Assembly (NCBI GenBank): GCA_964501265.1
Contig: CAZCSK010000089.1
Location: 1 to 5,294, forward strand
Length of the DNA: 5,294 nt
DNA from: CAZCSK01 sp964501265
GTDB taxonomy: Bacteria > Actinomycetota > CADDZG01 > JAHWKV01
Direction: 5' to 3'
The translations under genes were made by a program, and so were the position numbers. The notes under the pieces are model-generated. The model did no database searches and was not told where the DNA came from. It saw only the letters and a program-made list of their open reading frames with translations. Below are positions 1 to 4,725 of the stretch, one piece after another. Each line of letters starts with the position of its first letter. The stretch's first letter is position 1.

Positions 1-1403
1 ACGCGGTGCGAGTTGTCGAGGAAGTACTTGCGAATAAGGTCCTCGAAGAATGTGCCTGCCTTGCGGGCCTCCTGCAGACGTTCGATGTCTTTGTCGAACT
101 GCAGGCTCTGGTAAGGATCGCCTCCGTAAAAGAGGGGGTTTTGCAGCCCATAGATCATTCGGATCCCGTACGGGTAGCCGCGGTTGGTGATCTCGCGGGC
201 ATCAATCTCCAACTGGTGGATGGCGGCGTCGACCTGGCCCTGATCGATGCCTTCCTTCACAATATTCTCGAGCGTTTCGAGGATGAGTGCCTCGATCTTT
301 CCTGCGTCGGTTGCGTCGGCCCCCTTGATCCCGGCCAGAAATGCCGCTTCTTTGTAATCCGTGCGCAGTCCAGTGAAGTCGGCGAGAGCGTCGCCCAGGC
401 CAGAGTCGATGAGGGCCTTGTGCAGCCGCGATGCCGCATTCCCGAGCAATACCTGGTTTAGCACGTGAAGCGCGAACATCTCAAATGAGTCGCTCGAGTA
501 GGTGGTGAGCCAACCCACAATGACAACGGTCTTTCTCTTAAGGTCTTCTTCTTTGCTTAGCGGATACTGGGCCCGAAATTCGCGGGGCTCCTCGAACCGC
601 TTCTGGTCCCTGATTTCGACATCGGGAGTGATCTTTACGAACTTGGACAACACATCGCTTTCTACTTGCTCAAGAGTTTTCTCAAGCGGGATATTGCCGT
701 AGGTAATGAAGTAGGAGTTGCTGGGGTGGTAATGCGTGGCATGGAACTGCTTCAATTCCTCCCAGGTGAGGTCGGGAATCTGCGCAGGGTCCCCTCCGGC
801 GTTCACCCCATAAGTGAGGTCCGGATAGAGGGCAGTGCCGATCGCCTGCAGGGCCGTGAAAACCGGCGTCGCCATATATCCCTTCATCTCATTGAAGACC
901 ACTCCCTTGAGTTGAAGACCAGAAGCTGGATCGTCGGGCACTTCGTATTCGAGGCGATGACCGTCTTGCTTGAATGACAATTCGCGAAGCAACGGGAAGA
1001 ACGAAGCATCCAGATAGACGGACAACAAGTTGAAGTAGTCTTTCTCGTTGCGCGTCGAGTAAAGGAACGTGGTGGCATCATCGGAAGTCGAGGCGTTGAT
1101 GAAAGTTTGCAGCGATCTTGGGATCATCGCAAAGAAGGGGTCTTTGACCTGGTACTTTTGCGACCCCATCAGCGCAGTGTGCTCGAGAATGTGAGGGACT
1201 CCGTTGCCGGTCTTTGGAACGGTCGGGAATACAACGCCGAAGGCGTTGTTGTCGTCGGGAACGGCCAGATGCAGGTGCCGAGCGCCCGTCTTTTGGTGGG
1301 TCAGTTCGTAGTAAGTGCCGCGAAGGTGTTCCAGAGGCTCCTTGCGATCGACGGTGTGCCCGCCGATGGTCGCGCCAACCTCGAATTCAACTGTCTTTGT
1401 CAT
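1..1403 (-). CDS. Presequence-protease-type zinc metallopeptidase (M16C family), N-terminal part, cut by left edge
   Basis: This frame is open from an ATG at 1401-1403 to the left edge, giving 467 codons. M16C enzymes are usually about 1000 residues, so roughly half is present. The family degrades unfolded or short peptides inside a closed two-half chamber, and the second half lies outside the window. The inverted zinc motif HxxEH is seen as HILEH, with zinc ligands H71 and H75 and catalytic base E74. The distal ligand is E172 in GVVFNEMKG, 97 residues after H75, the spacing I recall for presequence proteases. Flanking text such as GVPHILEHTALMGSQKY and NEKDYFNLLSVYLDASFFP is typical of the M16C branch, not of short mitochondrial-processing-type M16B proteins. 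No signal peptide is visible, so a cytosolic role is likely. A GGTGAGGAGT ribosome site (1411-1420) fixes the start. The gene follows the HTH/Clp-N gene by 52 bp and is probably co-transcribed. Family confidence is high; the substrate is unknown. Confidence 0.95.
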   Translation of the reverse strand, partial: MTKTVEFEVGATIGGHTVDRKEPLEHLRGTYYELTHQKTGARHLHLAVPDDNNAFGVVFPTVPKTGNGVPHILEHTALMGSQKYQVKDPFFAMIPRSLQTFINASTSDDATTFLYSTRNEKDYFNLLSVYLDASFFPLLRELSFKQDGHRLEYEVPDDPASGLQLKGVVFNEMKGYMATPVFTALQAIGTALYPDLTYGVNAGGDPAQIPDLTWEELKQFHATHYHPSNSYFITYGNIPLEKTLEQVESDVLSKFVKITPDVEIRDQKRFEEPREFRAQYPLSKEEDLKRKTVVIVGWLTTYSSDSFEMFALHVLNQVLLGNAASRLHKALIDSGLGDALADFTGLRTDYKEAAFLAGIKGADATDAGKIEALILETLENIVKEGIDQGQVDAAIHQLEIDAREITNRGYPYGIRMIYGLQNPLFYGGDPYQSLQFDKDIERLQEARKAGTFFEDLIRKYFLDNSHR

Positions 1404-1433
1404 TTGTGTTACTCCTCACCCAGCGTTGTTTGT

Positions 1434-1447
1434 TCCCCCAATGGGGA
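1434..1447 (-). other. Short intergenic hairpin between Clp-N fusion gene and peptidase gene
   Basis: The minus-strand RNA would read TCCCC-ATTG-GGGGA, a 5-bp stem with a tetraloop, between the stop of the upstream gene (1456-1458) and the ribosome site of the peptidase gene. No run of T follows, so it does not look like an intrinsic terminator. It could be a weak attenuator, an RNA-processing or stability element, or chance. Confidence 0.3.
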
Positions 1448-1455
1448 CGCCTAGT

Positions 1456-2421
1456 CTATCGACTCTTGCGGGGAGGCCGTTTGGCCGGCTTCGGCTTGGC
1501 CGGCCTCTTCGATTGGGGCTTGGTCTTGGGTTTCGCCGCGGTTTTGGTCTTCGGGTTGGGAACGCCCCTCGAGGGGAGTTCAACAGGTTTAGCGATTTTT
1601 ACCAATCTGTCCTTGGCTGCAGTCTGAGCCATTCGCTTGATCAATACTGACCGAGTTCCTGCCGGAGCCATCACCCTTAGGCTTCCAAGTTGGCCGGACA
1701 AGAGCTCGATTACCTTCGCCCGAACATCGTCGAACTCCACCCCTCCCGGTCGAGTCAAGATTTGAGCAGCGACACCCCCGCCTTCGCGGATCAAACCGAG
1801 CAGTAGATGCTCAGTCCCAATGTAGTTGTGGCCCAATGCGAGGGCTTCGCGAAGAGAGAGTTCGAGCACCTTCTTCGAACGTGGTGTGAACGGGACATAG
1901 CCTCCAGAGCTCTCTTTTCCTCGTCCGATCTGACTTTCAACTTGGATGCGTGTGGTTTTAAGAGAAACCCCCAACTCGACCAAAGCCTTCGCGGCAACTC
2001 CCTCTCCTTCGGCGAGCAAGCCCAGCAGTAAATGCTCCGTGCCGATGTAATTGTGATTTAAGCGCCGCGCCTCCGTCTGAGATAAAACAATCACATGTCT
2101 TGCTTTATCAGTGAACCGTTTGAACATCCCGCCGCCTGATGCAGCCTCCTGAACGAAGTCGCGGAGCGATTTCTCGGACACTCGCCACCCGCCTGCCAGC
2201 TGAATCCCAGCGAGCTTGCCCTCCCGGAGGTATTCGCCGACGGTTCGAGGATGAATGTCGAGAATCTCAGCCACCTCTGCTGCAGTCAGGAGGTCGCCCA
2301 GAAGTTCCGCTTTGAGGGCCTCAATTTTTGCTCGCCGAGCAGGGCTGAGAGAGAGGGTCGCCTCCTCCGGCTCAGTCGGGTCCTGCGGCTCCGGATCTTT
2401 TGGTGGCGTTTGTGGGGGCAT
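1456..2421 (-). CDS. Excisionase-type HTH fused to ClpC-like double N-domain with basic tail (no ATPase)
   Basis: This 321-residue protein has four parts. Residues 1-43 are Pro/Glu-rich and probably disordered. Residues 44-95 form an excisionase/MerR-like helix-turn-helix (LLTAAEVAEILDIHPRTVGEY, then a GGWRVS wing). Residues 99-244 are a complete double-repeat Clp N-domain, beginning MFKRFTDKARHVIVLSQ and almost indistinguishable from ClpC, with IGTEHLLLGL in each repeat. Residues 288-321 are a Lys/Pro/Ala/Arg-rich tail. No Walker A, Walker B or AAA+ module follows, so it cannot be an unfoldase. Clp N-domains recruit substrates and adaptors, and in Bacillus ClpC the GTEH glutamates contact phosphoarginine; both are kept here (E129, E204). 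I infer a DNA-binding protein that senses or borrows Clp clients, perhaps a regulator of proteolysis genes. The ATG at 2419-2421 has GGGAG eight bases upstream (2430-2434). Stop is TAG. Domain calls are secure; the role is not. Confidence 0.93.
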   Translation of the reverse strand: MPPQTPPKDPEPQDPTEPEEATLSLSPARRAKIEALKAELLGDLLTAAEVAEILDIHPRTVGEYLREGKLAGIQLAGGWRVSEKSLRDFVQEAASGGGMFKRFTDKARHVIVLSQTEARRLNHNYIGTEHLLLGLLAEGEGVAAKALVELGVSLKTTRIQVESQIGRGKESSGGYVPFTPRSKKVLELSLREALALGHNYIGTEHLLLGLIREGGGVAAQILTRPGGVEFDDVRAKVIELLSGQLGSLRVMAPAGTRSVLIKRMAQTAAKDRLVKIAKPVELPSRGVPNPKTKTAAKPKTKPQSKRPAKPKPAKRPPRKSR

Positions 2422-2454
2422 TAGGTATTCTCCCGATGGAATGGATAAGAGAGG

Positions 2455-2484
2455 ATTCTAAGGTAGGTTGCGGATAGTTGTCAA
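2455..2484 (-). promoter_or_regulatory. Sigma-70/SigA-type promoter of the HTH/Clp-N - peptidase operon
   Basis: On the minus strand a perfect TTGACA (plus 2479-2484) is followed after 18 bp by TAGAAT (plus 2455-2460), a 5/6 match to the -10 consensus. The start of transcription would fall near 2448, giving a leader of about 27 nt that contains the GGGAG ribosome site. No second clear promoter is seen before the peptidase gene, supporting a two-gene operon. I see no CIRCE or HAIR heat-shock operator. Confidence 0.75.
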
Positions 2485-2502
2485 GTCTGCGGATGTCCGG
2501 AT
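2469..2502. repeat. Three TGCGGAT-like heptamers around the -35 box
   Basis: TGCGGAT occurs at 2469-2475 and 2488-2494, and the one-mismatch copy TCCGGAT at 2496-2502. The first two bracket the -35 hexamer of the minus-strand promoter with a 19-bp period; the last two are 8 bp apart just upstream of it. This arrangement could be a regulator binding site, but short repeats in 35 bp can arise by chance. Confidence 0.3.
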
Positions 2503-2536
2503 GAGCGCAACAGCACCACACCCGCCGTTCCATTAG

Positions 2537-2608
2537 TGGGCCCCCAGGGACTCGAACCCTGCCCGCCGGATTAAAAGTCCGGAGCTCTACCCGATGAGCT
2601 AAGGGCCC
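2537..2608 (-). tRNA. trnK: tRNA-Lys (anticodon UUU)
   Basis: A complete 72-nt cloverleaf can be folded on the minus strand. The acceptor is GGGCCCT paired with GGGGCCC (closing G-U), the D arm GCTC/GAGC has an 8-nt loop, the anticodon stem CCGGA/TCCGG holds loop CTTTTAA with anticodon TTT, the variable loop is CGGG, and the T arm CAGGG/CCCTG has loop TTCGAGT. The discriminator is A. The next bases are CTA, so the CCA end is added after transcription. It has its own promoter upstream and reads toward the HTH/Clp-N operon. I see no attachment-site duplication or integrase to suggest it is an integration target. Confidence 0.96.
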
Positions 2609-2638
2609 AAACGACCAAGTTTAGCGGGCGGGGCCTCG

Positions 2639-2667
2639 ATTGTAAGAACGAATAAGTGGGTTTCCAA
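2639..2667 (-). promoter_or_regulatory. Promoter of the tRNA-Lys gene
   Basis: On the minus strand TTGGAA (plus 2662-2667) and TACAAT (plus 2639-2644) are separated by 17 bp. They match the -35 consensus at 4/6 and the -10 consensus at 5/6. Transcription would start near 2632, about 24 bases before the mature 5' end at 2608. The -35 box lies only 14 bp from the start of the divergent lipoprotein gene. Confidence 0.7.
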
Positions 2668-2681
2668 GTTATCCTCGATCA

Positions 2682-3281
2682 ATGATCGCAAACTTCCGGC
2701 GGCGAACGGTTTTGAGCATTGTCGCCATGTCCGTGATCGGATCGGCTTGCTCCGGACCCAAATCCGAGCCGGGCGTCGATTTCGCAAGTCCCTCTTCGGA
2801 CAAAAGCGCATCGCAAGTGCCTCAGGGTCCGCCTGCCCCCTCCGCCCCTCCCGGCCTCTCCTCTAGCGAGGCCGCGAAGGTTCTCGATTTCAAAGCGCCC
2901 AAGGTGGGCGGGGGCCAGGTGAATGGCAATGACTATCTAGGCAGTGACCTTGCGGCCTGGGTATGGGCCCCTTGGTGAGGGCCCTGCCAGCGAGAAGCGC
3001 CGGCTATCGCACAGGTTGTGCGAGATTACGAAGACAAGATCATCTTCCTCGGGCTTCCCGGCGAAGATGGGCCTGCGAACATGGTTGAGTTCGTACAGAA
3101 ATATGGGCTGCAGAAAATGATTCACGCAGTCGACACCGACACGAAGATACGCGGTCAGTTCGGCGCCCGGTTTCGCGGAACCTGGATCTACATCAATCAG
3201 GACGGGACGGTAACCCGAACGATCGGCCACATTCCAAATTCGGAGTTGCGCAAGAACCTGGATCGTCTAATCGCGGGATAG
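2682..3281 (+). CDS. Selenocysteine-containing thioredoxin/TlpA-like lipoprotein (in-frame TGA at 2976-2978 read as Sec)
   Basis: Read through one TGA, this is a single 199-residue frame ending in TAG. Residues 1-22 are a signal peptide (RRR, hydrophobic core) with a permissive lipobox GSA-C23; the RRTVL stretch could also be a Tat motif. Residues 24-65 are a Ser/Pro/Ala-rich tether, and residues 67-199 a TlpA/DsbE-like thioredoxin domain. TGA replaces the first Cys of the redox motif: AAWVWAPW-U99-G-P-C102-QREAP. Helix, strand (KIIFLGLPGE) and the C-terminal WIYINQDGTV strand-turn follow in the same frame, so no indel is involved. The family reduces, oxidises or isomerises disulfides outside the membrane; Sec would make the attacking residue a stronger nucleophile. 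The usual cis-Pro before the WIYI strand appears to be Gly or Thr (RGTW). The ATG has no clear ribosome site and may be leaderless. The alternative is a nonsense mutation or base error at that codon; exact placement at the catalytic Cys makes Sec far likelier. Confidence 0.88.
2976..2978 (+). other. Recoded UGA (selenocysteine) codon
   Basis: The codon is in frame with both upstream and downstream coding sequence and aligns with the N-terminal Cys of a C-G-P-C motif. It is the only in-frame TGA I find in about 1575 codons of the five genes, and Trp in the same protein is encoded by TGG, including the codon just before it. General reassignment of TGA to Trp or Gly is therefore unlikely. If not decoded, the product would be a 98-residue lipoprotein with no active site. 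Confidence 0.87.
2983..3015 (+). promoter_or_regulatory. Candidate bacterial SECIS element
   Basis: Bacterial SECIS elements are stem-loops inside the coding region just after the UGA, with a short upper stem and a G at the first or second loop position, bound by SelB. Here the lower stem is CCTG (2983-2986) with CAGG (3012-3015), the middle stem GCGA (2990-2993) with TCGC (3007-3010), and the upper stem AGC (2996-2998) with GCT (3003-3005), capped by GCCG (2999-3002). Small internal loops separate the stems. The apical loop begins 20 nt after the UGA and its first base is G. A competing fold, GCC-A-GCG / CGC-C-GGC at 2986-3004 with loop AGAAG, puts the loop only 14 nt away, closer than usual. 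Which fold forms cannot be settled by eye. Confidence 0.6.
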
Positions 3282-3312
3282 TCTTGCACCGGCACGCTCT
3301 GGGGGTCCGGCC

Positions 3313-4512
3313 CTACCTAGCCGATCGGCTCATCGGACGCCTGCTGGCCCTCGACGGGCGCCGACGACGGGTGGAGAATGCGATCGTTGGCGGCGGCATC
3401 TTCAAGCCGTCCTTCTCGAACTCCGTGTTCAGTTTCAGCCTGACGGCCACTCGTCCCACTTCCTTTTGCTGCTCGGGAGTGACCAGTGTGACTCCGCTAC
3501 CGCTGCGACCGGCACGTGCTGTGCGGCCGACGCGGTGCACGTACGCCGTGTGATCCTCGGGCGGGTCGTAGTTTATGACGTGGCTGATGTCATCAACATC
3601 GAGACCGCGTGCGGCCACGTCTGTGGCGATTAAAGCGGTGATTGACCCCGACTTGAAACTCTTGAGGGCACGCTCTCGCGCCTGCTGAGTCATATCGCCA
3701 TGGATGGGAGCCGCGGCGATGCCGTGTGAGCGAAGCTTCGAAGCGAGCCGGTCGACTCCCCGTTTCGTGCGAACAAATACAAGCGCGAGTTCACGCTTCT
3801 GATTGAGCAGTTCGATGAGGGCAGTCAACTTGTCGCCGGACTCCACTTTGACAAAGCTGTGGTCGACGCTGTCGACGGTGGACATGTTTGACGCGATCTC
3901 GTGGATTGCCGGCGACGTTGTGTATGTGCTGGCAAGGCGTCCGACGACACCCTCGAGAGTGGCCGAGAAGAACATCGTCTGGCGCGTCTTTGGGATGCGC
4001 CTCACGATCATGTCGACCTGGGGCTGGAAGCCCATGTCGAGCATCCTGTCCGCTTCGTCAAGAACGAGGATTCGCACTTGATCGAGCTTCAGGAGTCTTC
4101 GCGATGCAAGGTCTTCGAGGCGCCCAGGTGTGGCGACGATTATGTGACTCCGGGTGGCCTTGCGAACCTGGTCGCCCATTCCTACGCCACCGTAGACGGA
4201 ACTGACTTTGAGTCCGTTCGCCTCGGCGATGCCGACAAACTCAGCCGTGACCTGTGCGGCCAGTTCCCTGGTGGGCACTAGGATCAGCGCCGCGGGCTTC
4301 TGTGCGCTGCGATCGAGCATTTGAACGATCGGTATTGCGAAAGCGAGCGTCTTGCCCGATCCCGTTCTGCTTTTTGCCAGCACGTCGCGGCCCGCGAGGG
4401 CGTCGGGCAGCACCAGTTCCTGGATTGCGAACGGTTCAGTTATGCCACGAGCTTTGAGGGCCGATACTGTCGGCGCGTCCGCGCCGATTTCTGCAAAAGT
4501 CTTTTGAGACAT
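3313..4512 (-). CDS. DEAD-box ATP-dependent RNA helicase
   Basis: This complete 399-residue protein has both RecA-like domains of a DEAD-box helicase, which unwinds or remodels RNA duplexes using ATP in ribosome assembly, mRNA decay or cold adaptation. In order: Q motif EPFAIQ (Q31, with F6 upstream), motif I SRTGSGKT (48-55), Ia PTRELA (80-85), Ib TPGR (128-131), II DEAD (152-155), III SAT (183-185), IV LVFVRT (244-249), V ATDVAARGLDV (296-306) and VI HRVGRTARAGR (326-336). All catalytic residues are present. The C-terminal extension is short and Arg-rich (STRRRRPSRASRRP), probably for RNA binding; there is no DbpA or CsdA-type domain, so I give no symbol. The ATG at 4510-4512 has AAGGAG five bases upstream (4518-4523). 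It ends in TAG, 31 bp from the convergent selenoprotein gene, with no clear terminator between. A long untranslated leader is possible and would fit post-transcriptional cold control, but this is inference. Confidence 0.97.
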   Translation of the reverse strand: MSQKTFAEIGADAPTVSALKARGITEPFAIQELVLPDALAGRDVLAKSRTGSGKTLAFAIPIVQMLDRSAQKPAALILVPTRELAAQVTAEFVGIAEANGLKVSSVYGGVGMGDQVRKATRSHIIVATPGRLEDLASRRLLKLDQVRILVLDEADRMLDMGFQPQVDMIVRRIPKTRQTMFFSATLEGVVGRLASTYTTSPAIHEIASNMSTVDSVDHSFVKVESGDKLTALIELLNQKRELALVFVRTKRGVDRLASKLRSHGIAAAPIHGDMTQQARERALKSFKSGSITALIATDVAARGLDVDDISHVINYDPPEDHTAYVHRVGRTARAGRSGSGVTLVTPEQQKEVGRVAVRLKLNTEFEKDGLKMPPPTIAFSTRRRRPSRASRRPMSRSAR

Positions 4513-4725
4513 TGTTACTCCTTCTATGTACCCCTCGGTGGGGGCAGGTTGTTCTCAGGAGAGGAATCGGTCGCTGGAGAACTTCCCTAGGAGCAAACAA
4601 ACGAAGAAACCTCACGAGACGGCTTCGCCGCCTGTGTTACCAGAGTAGCACGTGCTACTCAGGCTCGTATAGCATTTGGGTTCAGCCCATCGGGCACATA
4701 CAAACACCCACAAAGGAGGATCCAA
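4513..4725. promoter_or_regulatory. Divergent intergenic region between helicase and VOC genes
   Basis: This 213-bp region must carry promoters for both flanking genes. On the minus strand TGCTATACG (plus 4667-4675) resembles an extended -10. On the plus strand TATAGC (4668-4673) overlaps it. Neither has a recognisable TTGACA at proper spacing, so both calls are weak. A GC-rich hairpin lies at 4619-4633 on the minus strand (GGCGGC-GAA-GCCGTC, one G-U pair), within what would be the helicase leader; no T-run follows. A small GCCC-ATC-GGGC hairpin (4685-4695) lies in the VOC leader. I see no small ORF with support. Confidence 0.45.
4643..4660. promoter_or_regulatory. Perfect 18-bp palindrome, probable operator
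   Basis: GAGTAGCACGTGCTACTC is identical to its reverse complement. With one mismatched base on each side the symmetry extends through CC/GG to 4640-4663 (24 bp). A spacer-free even palindrome suits a homodimeric repressor or activator such as a TetR- or LacI-type protein better than an RNA hairpin. It sits 7 bp from the overlapping -10-like sequences, so it would cover the transcription start of the helicase gene and the -35 region of the VOC gene. No regulator gene lies in the window. Confidence 0.65.

Noticed and set aside
1434..1447. Intrinsic terminator between the two left genes
   Set aside because: The stem is only 5 bp and no T-run follows on the minus strand, so it is listed only as a weak hairpin.
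6..1454. Plus-strand open frames across the left block
   Set aside because: They are antisense shadows of the M16C peptidase, whose minus-strand frame is open throughout with clear family motifs; the plus frames give no recognisable protein.
2099..2127. Internal start at Met99 giving a free Clp N-domain from the fusion gene
   Set aside because: The Met matches the ClpC start, but the bases before it (GCGGCGGG) are not a convincing ribosome site and the upstream HTH has a good start and promoter, so one long product is preferred.
2537..2608. tRNA-Lys as an integration site of a mobile element
   Set aside because: No integrase, no repeated tRNA 3' end and no composition break are visible in the window.
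2682..3281. Two separate genes, or a pseudogene split by a nonsense mutation or frameshift
   Set aside because: Both halves share one frame, the only interruption is a TGA at the catalytic Cys, the second half has no ribosome site at its GTG (3018), and neither half alone is a complete thioredoxin fold.
3320..3329. 10-bp palindrome GCCGATCGGC at the helicase 3' end, as a terminator or binding site
   Set aside because: It has no loop or T-run and lies within the last codons; 10-bp palindromes are common in GC-rich coding DNA.
3803..4590. Plus-strand open frames over the helicase gene
   Set aside because: They run opposite to a motif-complete DEAD-box gene and their translations are arbitrary Arg/Ser/Pro-rich text.
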